From Nemertoderma westbladi (lineage: Eukaryota > Xenacoelomorpha > Nemertodermatida > Nemertodermatidae): a DNA stretch of 64,000 nucleotides. Of this stretch, positions 22,650 through 33,327 are shown in pieces (positions within the stretch are counted from its first letter, which is position 1; each line of letters opens with the position of its first letter). The position numbers and the translations under genes were made by a program. The stretch covers positions 1 through 64,000 of the forward strand of contig JAUCBJ010002471.1 of the NCBI GenBank assembly GCA_032718475.1, read 5' to 3'. Under the pieces are notes generated by a model, which worked only from the letters and a program-made list of their open reading frames with translations, was not told the origin of the DNA and searched no databases.

Positions 22650-25600
22650 CTATGCTGTACTATATTTAATATTGTATAATTGTAATATGCAAAAACTCTT
22701 ATAAAGTACCTATAAATGATTTATATTGTATATTAAAAATTTTCAAAATTGGGTGACCCATATCGAACGAGACCTCGACTAGATCGAACGGTGACCCATA
22801 TAGAAACGAACATCAACACCGACTTAAAACCAACCAACTTAACAACAACTTGATCTTTTTAGGTGGTTTTTTAAAGGATTTTTAAAAGGAGAACGGCAAA
22901 AGCTAGAACGATTCTGTTTGCGCGTTCAGGTAGATGGTCCGAGCGCGATAGCTAGGAGTTTTTGTGGAAAAATCTGTTAAATTAATTAATTAGTAATTAG
23001 CGATTAATGACTTCTAATTGATTTTTCTCCAAAAGTATTTGGTTTTGCCCATAACAACAGTGTTTTTTTTGTTCATCTCGGTAAGATCTAAAAAAAGTTC
23101 AATCATCGCTATAACCCTCCTATTGCTGTTAATTAGTACTAATTAGACGAAAATTAATTAGCATTGTAACTCGAAAACACTAACAGCTATGAAAAAACGT
23201 AACATTACAAAGTTGTTCGGAATTTTATTCTGCACAAAAACGTCTCTTGCGCCGATGCCGTATCTCCTACCGTTAATTAGTAATTAACTAATTACTTAAT
23301 TACCTAATTGGCAAGGGGGGGTGGGGGGGGGGGGGCTTTGCCCCCCTCCCCCCAAATCCTTATTCACAAGGTGTACATAAGTGGTTTACTATTTTACAAA
23401 TCATAAATACTCTAAAATCTTTTGAATCGAACTAATTAACGATTTTACTAATTAGTAATGTCTCCCAAATTAATTTAAAATTTATCCAATCCGGCTGCAA
23501 TTTTTTAAACAGCTGATTCGTCAGCCTGTTTCAGCAAAAGTCAGCAGTTGGGGGTTTTACTTTTCAACGTATGCCGTACATATCCACGTATGTGTGTACG
23601 TATCCACGTATCTATGCATTACATTGAGCGAGTTCACATAGGCGTAGACGAATACTGTTTCCTGATTGGTCCAGATGAGATACGAGAGAAATGTCATGTC
23701 AAAACATGTTTTGCTGCTTTGGGGGATGGTGCGAGTCTGCAGGGCAATGACCTCGCAGACCGATATTAATCCCCGGCACACCATTTTTAATTGTATTGTT
23801 TATATTTTTAATTGCAAATTGTATTGTTCTGATAGGTGGTGGGAAGTTGGTGCAGTTTTCTATGTGTTCTGTTAATTATTAATTTCCTAGTTATTAGAAT
23901 TTCCTATTCGAATTATTTTTTATATTAAATAATTAAAATAATTGTTTAAAATAATTATTTAAAATAATTATTTTTCCTTGTGTGTGCACTTTTCTGCTTT
24001 TATTTATATGTGTTACATTTTGCAGCACAACTGAACAGCGCATTATATGCTGACAATGATTAGCACAAAAAGACTTAACACATATCAGCAAATTCAGACA
24101 GTTAGACAGGACAATCTGGACAACAAGACATCACATTGTGTACAATTACCTACAAGTATAAACAAAACTGACCTTAACAAAATCAAGGTAGGCATTTTTT
24201 ATTTACCCTCAGCAACATGTGCTAATAATGACTCTAGTAATACCGAAATATTCTAGAACAATAATACCACAAGGCCAACGCAGTCGGCCATGCACTCGCA
24301 TGACGCAAATGCTCAATTTGCGCTCTCCACCTTGATGGTTGTAGTCACCAGCATAAGACCTGAAGTAATATCTATTACACTCCCGTTGCATGTACACAAA
24401 ACACAAACTAAAACTACTGCTTAACAACTGACAAGGTTTTAAAATAGAGATAACAATAGAGTGTCTTAAATCGCTGAGTGAGTGTATGCGAGCAACTTAT
24501 GTGCAACTTATTCCTTACCAGGGGTCGACCTTACTACGCTTGGTAGCCCTGACTTACTCAACTGTACCCTATCAGACTAAGACGAAGACCTCTATGATTG
24601 TTCGCGCTTTCAGACCTTTGGCAGTTTAACCCGCCAAATTAAGATGTCTTCTAGATATTAAATCGCTTTTTAGCCTATGACAAGTATTTGATTCACTACA
24701 CTAGTCGAAACCAATCTGTGCGCGACCATTCACCCGCTGGATATTCCCGGGAGATTGGGTTCGACGGTTTAATTTTATTGCTATGTAAGCCTAATGTATT
24801 ATTCGACTGACAGTATTATATAATCTCTGACAATATTATTCACCTTCGGGAATATTAACAGTTCCTTTAGGACGTGGCGCTTTATCTATATAAACAGAGT
24901 TATAACTTAAACTACTCACAACGATATGGCTTAATTATAATTCACATATATGGCGCATTCTTTAGGAATTGCTTCTTTAACAGACTCACTCATACACAAT
25001 GCTGCACAATACTGCACACTAATCTGCCAATCTTCACTGATTTTAGTCACATATAAAAGTAACACAGACTGACTCATGTAGGGTCTATCAAATAACATTA
25101 GATTCACTTCAAACCACTTTAACATAAGTCACAATCGTTATTGGTAACCTTTCTCTCTTACCTTCGGTATATCAATAATATTGGGTTTTCGGGGTTATTT
25201 CTCGTTATTCCAATATAATAATTCATCAACCAATATAATGAATAACCGACAACAAATAGCAGTATACAGTAATGATTGAGCAGGTAAATTTTAGCAGTTT
25301 CAGCAGTTATTAAAAGCCGTGTGTCAGCAGTTTGTAGTGATTACGAAATTGCAGTTAAAGGATATATGTCCTTATAATTAAACCTACTAGTGTTGAGCTA
25401 AAAAGCAGAAAGCACAAAACACTAAAAAGCCGTTCTTTCGTGGCTTTGAAAAACTCGTGACTACTACTCTATACGAGGATACCAACTACCCTTATTCCAC
25501 GAAGCTCCCGTTCAACACAGAGAAAGAGCAGTGAGATAGGAAAATTTCAGTTCAGTAGCTCTGTGATAGGTCAAAATCAAGGCTAACTCAAATTCTATTG

Positions 25601-26619
25601 GGAGATACAAAAACAAGGCTATGACGCAACCTTCCTAGGCTGGTTGGCCGATTAAACAGAGCCCAGATACCTGCGTACAGCAAATCAGCCAATAAGCTGG
25701 TAGCTTGCGCTATTCGAGTTATAGATCCCCTTTTAGAGTATTCAGCGACTGGGGGGGGACTGGTTAGCAAAGCAAACGAATCAGTTATCCCACAAAAGCT
25801 TTTACAATGATGGTCCGTTATTTCAAAACTGGACGCAATTATCAAACTATAATCCAGCCTACGCATATGCAATGCTTTAATACCCCGAGCAGGTTTACAT
25901 CCTCTGCTCAATACTAAACTTTCCGCAAACAAAGCTGACAGAAGTAAGTAAACCCAAATAGGAGAAAGGGAGGTACCTACCCAGTCTGCTAAGTAGATCT
26001 ACCAGTATACTTAAAGTTTCAATCGAATTAACACCGTGGTACTGCGTACTGGACCAGTACCATTAGGCCTATTTAAATTTAATTTATTTTGTTCCACCGG
26101 AACAAAGAAAAAAGTTAATTTCTGTTCGACAGAACAGAAAATAGTTAATAACTGTTCGCACTTTTAAGGCTTTGATAATTTTCAACAATCAATTGTAATT
26201 ATCAATTATCACAGAAATCTGAAGATCTGAGATCAGAAATCTTGGTTTTGCCAATTTACAGTATTAACACCAAATACAAATCAAACTAGTGCGGCGTATG
26301 ACCCAAAGGGAGTCTTAAATATATCGGCTGACTAAAATAGGCTGTTTGTGTAACATTCGATTGATTCTCGCAATATAATTCCTAACAACTATGCCAACGT
26401 ACTGTACAGGGATAGTATTAAAAGTTCCGTTTTAAGTGTTGTGTTCCAGACATCAAACAGGTCTACGTCTTATGGCAATTACAACAAATTACTAACAAAA
26501 ATCATAGTTTGCACACCCTTTAGGGGCGTGGTATATTAACTCGGGCTGAAATACACTTTGGTGCATATGAATTGCTGACTTGAGGCAATTTTGTTCATGA
26601 ATAAGGAGTTTATAGGCTC
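22650..26619. other. Long intergenic stretch without a supported gene
   Basis: AT-rich sequence. 22990-23480 has many TTAATTAGTAATTA words and a G-run facing a C-run (23318-23353). A TTCTAGAA box lies at 24251. Open frames at 23548-23875, 24047-24256 and 25588-25932 have no recognisable motif, and most overlap a frame on the other strand. Confidence 0.45.
23318..23353. repeat. G-run/C-run hairpin
   Basis: GGGGGGGTGGGGGGGGGGGG is followed by CTTTGCCCCCCTCCCCCC. Together they form a very GC-rich stem-loop inside AT-rich DNA. Confidence 0.75.
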
Positions 26620-26885
26620 ACATACGTTGGTGCTATATAGTGTCTGGTTGGAGATGTGTGCATTGTACTTGACACAATGAACCCGTGACATCCAGAGATT
26701 TAGTGTCCTCAGCAGTTAGAGCCCAGCATGGACTCCCATAGAGGAGTACTGGAACTAATGCTGCTCTAAATAATCGGACCTTAAGTTTCCGATTAATTCT
26801 CGGTGGACTCCCATAGAGGAGTACTGGAACTAATGCTGCTCTAAATAATCGGACCTTAAGTTTCCGATTAATTCTCGGTGACTTC
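26620..26885 (-). pseudogene. LINE reverse-transcriptase C-terminal scrap with internal tandem duplication
   Basis: The minus strand encodes INRKLKVRLFRAALVPVLLY followed by GSPCWALTAEDTKSLD, the same family as the LINE at 41978-42773. A 75-bp block containing ATCGGACCTTAAGTTTCCGA is duplicated in tandem, without an intervening stop, so the peptide is repeated. Sequence around position 26690 lacks about 24 bases present in the other copy. Confidence 0.8.
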
Positions 26886-27378
26886 ACGGCGTCTTATTTT
26901 TCAATACCACTTCAATACCAGAGGTACAGATATATGCTAAGGTTAACCCTATCTAAATTGTAATTTGTTAATTGGATCGAAACGTTTTCCTTACTCAGAT
27001 ATTCCACATACAGTATGTCGTCCAATCTAATTGTCCTCGCAGTACTAAATTAAATTAAAAGTTTAGTTATATGAATTATTTATATTCATTTGTCAAATAA
27101 TACGATAATAAGTAAATTGAGGAATCTCTTTAAAAAATAAACAGTTTATATCAATTATCTCAGAACTAAAAAAATATAATTAGGGGATTCTGCTTTGAAG
27201 GTGACGATACTGTACGTGCCCACCCCCCAAAGATAATACCTTCTCACGCTATACTTATTAAGTATACTACAGTAGTAGAGTTACTAGTAACCACCCCCGC
27301 CCCCTCTCTTTGCATTTCCTTCATGTGTATTTAATTAATTTATAAATAATAAATATTAAATTTATAAATAAAAATTAT
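26886..27378. other. Intergenic, no gene recognised
   Basis: AT-rich spacer. 27190-27280 shares words with 15250-15330. Confidence 0.4.
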
Positions 27379-27382
27379 TTAA

Positions 27383-28092
27383 GGGGGGGGTACACCATTT
27401 TGGTCCAAAATATGTCGAAATTTTTTTTAGGGTCTATTATAATGCACCATTGAATGGTGTTTCCAAATCTGAAAACCGCTATTTAATAGCTCTTTTAGTT
27501 TTCAAGTTATGTAAATTTCCATTTAGGGAATCCTATTGAAATTACTATTACTATATATAATGAAAGGTCGATTATCTCCAAATATTTTTTTCATGAAATT
27601 GTCAACTTTAAAACCCTACTACTTCTACAATTTTTGAGTAATTAGTCTGAAACTTCCTGTGGGTGTCTAGATAGCCACCCTGCATAAAAGTATCAGGCAA
27701 CTTTTCGAAATTTTTTGTTATGAAAATTTAATACTATTTATAAAAAACCTAAAAATTAGCATAAATTTGCAGCGCCACCTAGCGGTGCAGAATTATTTTA
27801 ACAAAATTTCGCCTGATAGTTATGTTGCCCCATCTTTGATCTATCATATAAAAAAACTTTCATGTGATTAGATTCAAAACTGTAAAAGCCTTAGGGTTTT
27901 AAGCGCAACCAAGTTTTTTTTATTGTTAACTAGTATTAACTAATATTAAATAGCGAAAAAAAATTTTTTCTGACCTGTCATGTAGAATAGCATCTTAGGC
28001 ACCTATATGCCAAATTTTAGCCAAAACCAAACAATTTTGAAACGCTGAGAGTGATAAATCGAAGAGTTGTCCGAAAATGGTGTACCCCCCCC
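27383..28092. mobile_element. piggyBac-like non-autonomous element with TTAA target site
   Basis: The inverted ends are GGGGGGGGTACACCATTTT (left) and AAAATGGTGTACCCCCCCC (right), a perfect 19-bp pair. Each is flanked by TTAA (27379-27382 and 28093-28096). TTAA duplication is typical of piggyBac. The 710-bp interior is AT-rich and has no open transposase frame, so it would depend on an enzyme encoded elsewhere. The G-run start differs from the classic CCC-type piggyBac terminus, which leaves some doubt about the superfamily. Confidence 0.75.
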
Positions 28093-28340
28093 TTAAGTCC
28101 CATCCCCCTTCCTCCCCGAATTATAAAATACGATTAATTCATAATTAATTATACTTCATTTAATTAAACCTCGTAATTAATCAACTACAAATATAGTAAA
28201 TAGTTGATAATTAATTATTATAGTTCGTGTAATTTTATACGTGAAACAAACTAATAAAATTAGATAGTAATAAAATAATTAAAATAGATTTAAAATAATA
28301 AAATAAAAGAATAACCAATTTAATTTAATAACGACTGACA

Positions 28341-29501
28341 ATGGAATGCGTTAAAGAATTAGTCGATCTCGAAGCGAATGTGGAAGCCCTTAGTCGATCA
28401 ATCACCAGTTTCGCTATCGATCTGTACAAGGAGATAATAAAGGATAAATCCGATACCAACATTCTGATCAGTCCATTGAGTCTGACAACGGCGCTATCAA
28501 TGACATTTGGTGGCACTGCAGGGGCAACTAAACAACAGATGAGAAAAGTTCTCCATTACAAAGACCTAAAAGATGACGAAATACACGACGCTATTCAGGC
28601 AATACAAAACTATCTTTATAGAGAAGAAAAGCCCTACACTCTCGATGGAGCTAATAAGTTATACGTGCGACAGGATTATCCGATCAAAGATGAATATCTA
28701 CAGCTAACCAAAGAGCAGTACGGTTCTGAGGTAGAGAAAGTCGACTTTGTGAGGTTCCCTGAGGAAGTTCGAATCGAGATAAATAATTGGGTGGCATCCA
28801 TGACGAGAGATAAAATACAGGAAATAGTTGCGGAGGGATGTATCGATGGTGATACCAAATTGGTTCTTGTAAACGCCTTGTACTTCAAGGGTGATTGGGA
28901 AAACAAATTCGATCCCAAGAAAAGCTTCCAAGATAAATTCATTACTGACAAGGAAGGAGAAGTCGATGTGATGTATATGAGAATGTTAGATAGGCGCTTT
29001 AACGTAGTTCGTAATAACGACTTCACGGTATTGGAGATACCCTACAAAGGAAATGATCTCTCGATGATATTTATATTGCCATATGACGAAATCGCCGCTC
29101 TCGAGGCCAAAATTAGCAACAAATGGTTCGATAATGTGTTCGAAAAGTTAGAGGAGATCGAGGTGACTGTTTTCATCCCGAAGTTTAAACTTGAAGATTC
29201 TTACACTTTGACTGAAACGCTGTCGGATATGGGGATGACGGATCTGTTTTCGGAGATATGCGATCTATCGGGAGTGACCAACAGTGCCGGCCTGTCTGTC
29301 GAAGGCATTGTACACAAAACCTTTGTGTTAGTTAACGAGGAAGGGTCTGAGGCTGCTGCAGTTACTGCTGTATACGAAAGTGACTCCTGCGGGAACCCGT
29401 CTATCTGTCTCTCTCGACCCTTTCTTTTTGCTATTAGAGACAAAAGGAACGATATTCTGCTCTTCTTGGGTAAAGTTACCAATCCTGGTCTACAAGAGTA
29501 A
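28341..29501 (+). CDS. Serpin, intracellular (clade B-like) type
   Basis: A complete single-exon 386-residue serpin, the normal family length. It inhibits a target protease by the suicide conformational trap. Family landmarks in order are the helix A region (FAIDLYKEI), NILISPLSLTTALSMTFGGT (residues 40-59), LVLVNALYFKGDWENKF, FTVLEIPYKGNDLSMIFILP and the C-terminal RPFLFAIRDKRNDILLFLG. The hinge EEGSEAAAVTA (333-343) matches inhibitory serpins. The reactive loop continues VYESDSCGNPSICLS. By count from the hinge, P1 is Ser349 and P2 Asp348, so Asp could be the true P1 if the loop is shifted by one. There is no signal peptide, hence intracellular. AATAAA overlaps the stop codon. The start is the first Met, with a fair context (ACAATGG). 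Confidence 0.95.
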   Translation: MECVKELVDLEANVEALSRSITSFAIDLYKEIIKDKSDTNILISPLSLTTALSMTFGGTAGATKQQMRKVLHYKDLKDDEIHDAIQAIQNYLYREEKPYTLDGANKLYVRQDYPIKDEYLQLTKEQYGSEVEKVDFVRFPEEVRIEINNWVASMTRDKIQEIVAEGCIDGDTKLVLVNALYFKGDWENKFDPKKSFQDKFITDKEGEVDVMYMRMLDRRFNVVRNNDFTVLEIPYKGNDLSMIFILPYDEIAALEAKISNKWFDNVFEKLEEIEVTVFIPKFKLEDSYTLTETLSDMGMTDLFSEICDLSGVTNSAGLSVEGIVHKTFVLVNEEGSEAAAVTAVYESDSCGNPSICLSRPFLFAIRDKRNDILLFLGKVTNPGLQE

Positions 29502-29506
29502 ATAAA
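29501..29506 (+). promoter_or_regulatory. Poly(A) signal overlapping the serpin stop codon
   Basis: GAGTAAATAAAG contains the TAA stop (29499-29501) and AATAAA, which shares its first base with the last stop base. Confidence 0.65.
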
Positions 29507-29709
29507 GAAACATAACTCTCTCTATGTTATGTAATACAAGCTCCAACTATTGCCTCGCACGCTCGTAATAGTCTAAACTGCTTTAATTTCATTTGAATCT
29601 TACATTATTAACCGGGGAGAAACTTATTTTCATGCGAAACATACACCATGTCCTGGAATAGCCTATATAATAGTTTTTAATTCAGTGACTTGCCCCCCAC
29701 ATGTTTTTT

Positions 29710-30865
29710 GCACATGCGCGAGGCTTACTATTTTAAATAAATAAATACACCATATTATTCTAGAACACTTTGTTTGTGTATGAATAGCTACGTAATAGTA
29801 AATATATTCAAATCATAGGGTACTCTATTAAAGGCCTTGCAAGCGTGCGCCTTCATAATTAATGGAGGCTGGATTATAACCGGTAGCGTACTGCTGTACT
29901 GTGTGTGTGCAGGCATGAGGAGAGTTCTATAAATTTTCATTTGTTGCAATTTGGTTAATGGACGTAATGAAGCCTCCTCGTTAAGTAAGATACAAAATTC
30001 TATGGTAGCTAGTGTTTTAGGTAGGTTTAGCTAAGTAATTTCGACACTGGTTCCGACATCCTACTTCATTCTATAAATATTTTGTAGTAGCTAGTTCTTA
30101 TTTTTATTTGTATAGAAAATGTTCCAGAACATGTTAGCTATTCATATTTAAAAAAAGATGTTCTAGAACAAATATTTTTTGTTCTAGAACATTTTTTAGA
30201 AAAAATCTGGATTCTATTTAAAACGCATGGAATCGTTCTAAAACGTGTTTAAAATCAATAACAAAAATTTCAACATTTTTTTCAATTAAATTTTTTCACA
30301 ATTTTTTTTTCACAATTTTTTTTATTGATGTTTAAACACGTTTTAGGACGATAACATGCGTTTTAAATCGAATCCAGATTTTTTTCTAAAAATGTTCTAG
30401 AACAAAAAATATTTGTTCTAGAACATAATTTTTTCTAAAAATGAATAGATAACATGTTCTGGAACATTTTCTATACAAATAAAAATAAGAACTAGCTACT
30501 ACAAAATATTTATAGAATGAAGTAGGATGTCGGAACCAGTGTCGAAATTACTTAGCTAAACCTACCTAAAACACTAGCTACCATAAAATTTTGTATCTTA
30601 CTTAACGAGGAGGCTTCATTACGTCCATTAACCAAATTGCAACAAATGAAAATTTATAGAACTCTCCTCATGCCTGCACACACACAGTACAGCAGTACGC
30701 TACCGGTTATAATCCAGCCTCCATAAATTATGAAGGCTGCACGCTTGCAAGGCCTTTAATAGAGTACGCTATGATTCAAATAAATTTAATGTTCCAGAAT
30801 TCTGGTGTACCTGTATTTATTACTTAGGATAAAATGGCATCGCGCAGATGCAAAACCGTGCAACT
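29710..30865. repeat. Near-perfect palindrome of about 1.15 kb
   Basis: Two arms of about 500 bp mirror each other around 30295. For example, CGACACTGGTTCCGACATCC on the left appears as its complement GGATGTCGGAACCAGTGTCG on the right. Read over long stretches, mismatches are only a few per hundred bases. The loop is an AT-rich TTTTTCACAATTTTTTTT-type run. The outermost 60-80 bp (29710-29790 and 30785-30865) are more diverged and match the dispersed repeat seen at 52360 and 62700. The arms carry TTCTAGAA boxes at 29758, 30161, 30182, 30395 and 30416. It is probably a large folding MITE. Confidence 0.88.
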
Positions 30866-31402
30866 TTCGAACGCCCATACTGTAGTAACTCAGCTATTTC
30901 GAAATAATCTTTCCCGGTACCCACGAATCGCTTTAAGGTTAATTAAGGAATAACTGCGGTACTAGAAAATTGTGAATAACTGCTATGTAACTATGTTGCG
31001 ATATGGACTGAGGCTCCTTTTTCAAACGCTTACTGATTGGAATTTAGACTCGCCCACTCAAAGAGGAGGGAGGTAAAACTACTGTATCTGTAACAAATTT
31101 CATGAAATCTCATTACGATATGTAGAAAATTTGCGGGGGGTTGGTCCTTGTAGGCATACCAGAATTATAACATTATTCCAAGACGTGGTGTTATGAGTGA
31201 TCCATATACAGTATGTACTATCACTTTTAATGTTATACCTTGACGTTGTGGCCTTCTTTCACTTTGACTCCAAAATAATGTACATTATACGATCAAACAA
31301 ATATCTTTACTTTCAAATATGTAATTTAGTGCAATGCTTTCATACTGTATATGATTAAAGTACAATCAATGTGATTTATGTTCTCAACCAAATGCCGGTG
31401 TC
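30866..31402. repeat. Dispersed repeat related to the 62700-63385 palindrome arms
   Basis: GCAACTTTCGAACGCCCATA is followed by ACTCAGCTATTTCGAAAT, then GAATAACTGCGGT, a CGATATGGACTGAGG block, TTTTTCAAACGCTT and ATTTCATGAAATCTCATTAC. The same word order occurs at 52360-52660 and 63105-63385. It is non-coding. Confidence 0.65.
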
Positions 31403-32605
31403 TTAGGCGAATATCTTCCCCCGCACGGAATGCCCCCCTCCGCCATAGACTTAAGTATACTAATACTGCACTACTGCAGTAGGCCTAGCCAGCACTTTAA
31501 CTTGGATTTATTTGTTTGTTTTTTTGGTTAGGGTTAGTTGGTCAAGCCCAAACCCTAATTAAAACTTCAGGTAACCCTCCCTATCCCTAAATCACAAGGC
31601 TCTAATCTAAGAAATTTTGTGGAATTTTGGACCCTCCACCCCTTCATCACCCATTTTAAATCCATCATTAGAGTTTAGTAAAAGAAACCCTATCCTCTAT
31701 CCTATATAACTGGAAACCTCCTTTGATGCGTAGTAATTTACAGTAATTTAATTCCGGGTGTTTGAAAAAGGTGGACTGGACACAAAACATGGACAATGGA
31801 CAGACCAATCACGGATGATTTGCGTCACACAGCATGTCCACCTTTTTCAACTTTGTTGTCCACCTTTTTCAAATTTGAATAAGGTGGACTGGGTTGAGAA
31901 AGAACAGGCCATGAATTGACCAATCAGATTGATTTGCACATTATAGCAGCTCTGTCCACGTTTTTCAAAAAATTTCAGAAGGTTTTTATGTATTATTATT
32001 GTTATTATTATCCCATACTTAGTGTGACCAACAAAAGTTGTCGAAATAGGCCTAGTTCAATAATATGGGGTGAGCCACGAAGTCTGTGTGTGAGCTGAGC
32101 CTTACAGCCTTAGCATCAATATTGGAATGTCACTATTCTAACTCATTACAGTATAAAGTTAATTATAATAACTACTTATTGTACTGTGAGGGAAATAAAA
32201 TATGCTTTATTTACCGTTCATCCCGAGATCTGTTATTAAACGACCGAGCGCAGCGAGGGAGGTAAATAAGTCCCCATATTTGGGAGTGGCGGTCCGAAAC
32301 CCTAATTCAAAGTGGAAATGTAGGCCTTAAACCTTAATTAAAACTGTCATGTAACCCCAACCTTAAATATTTTGGATCCTAAATTCCACAAAAATTCTTA
32401 GATTAGAGCATCGGGACTTTAAGGTTATAGAGTTACTAATGAAAGTTTTAATTAGGGTTTGGGCCTGAACAACTAACCCAACCACAAATGATAAACCAAT
32501 AAATCCAAGTTAAAGTGCTGTACAGTACGTTAGACCTACTGTACTATTATTATACTGTAAGTCTATAGGGGGGGGGGGTATAGATACGCCTAGGACACTG
32601 GCCCG
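31403..32605. repeat. Inverted repeat overlapping the Mutator-like element
   Basis: The left arm (about 31403-31632; GTGTCTTAGGCG, CAGCACTTTAACTTGGATTT, CAAACCCTAATTAAAACTT) is the inverted copy of 32385-32605. The right arm lies inside the 31756-33076 element but the left arm lies outside it, so simple nesting does not explain the layout. Confidence 0.7.
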
Positions 32606-33076
32606 GCAGCATTCTTAATGCAGCTGCTTCCAGCATGCCCATTATAGAGATAATTGAAACCTGAAAAGGGTGCACAGTCCAATCACTAATAAATAGCACT
32701 GCTTCAATACGTTTCTGATTGGTCAGACTATTATCTATGTTTTTTGTGCATGTGTCCAGTCCACCTTTTTCAAACACACATCTTATTCCCAATTATGTCA
32801 CTAAGAAAGCGAAATCTTGAAAGTGGTGGACAGACCAATTGCTACAAACTGCTCTGCATAATACGTTTCTGATTGGTCTGTCCGTTGTCCATGTTTTCTG
32901 TGTCCAGTCCACCTTTTTCAAACACACATCTTATTCCAAATTATGTCACTAAGAAAGCGAAATCTTGAAAAAAGGTGGACAGACCAATTGCTACAAACTG
33001 CTCTGCATAATACGTTTCTGATTGGTCTGTCCGTTGTCCATGTTTTCTGTGTCCAGTCCACCTTTTTCAAACACCC
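31756..33076. mobile_element. Mutator-like (MULE) non-autonomous element with 9-bp TSD
   Basis: The terminal inverted repeats start GGGTGTTTGAAAAAGGTGGA at the left and end with the exact complement at the right. The flanks are the 9-bp direct repeat TTTAATTCC (31747-31755 and 33077-33085). A 9-bp duplication with long repeats fits Mutator-like elements. The right repeat is expanded: a block of about 135 bp with ATTGGTCTGTCCGTTGTCCA and CCAGTCCACCTTTTTCAAA is duplicated in tandem (32773-33070). The AAAGGTGGAC motif also occurs several times in both orientations at the left. There is no transposase. Confidence 0.82.
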
Positions 33077-33327
33077 TTTAATTCCTCGTACCAAAGTTTT
33101 TTGTTCATTATTATGAAACACTAATTTATTATTATTACGATTCTACCACAAAAACTGTATTTTATTTAAGAAATTATACCAATCTGCAAATCAATCAAAG
33201 AAGAGGGACAGTTCCACCCCTTCAACACCCATTTTAATCTGCACCCCAACAAAAAAGGGAACAATGGAATAATTCAATAGATATTTATTAACAATCTAAT
33301 ATATAAAATAATATACACCCCGAACGG

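Noticed and set aside
28676-29482. Minus-strand ORFs opposite the serpin
   Set aside because: Shadows of the serpin coding frame.
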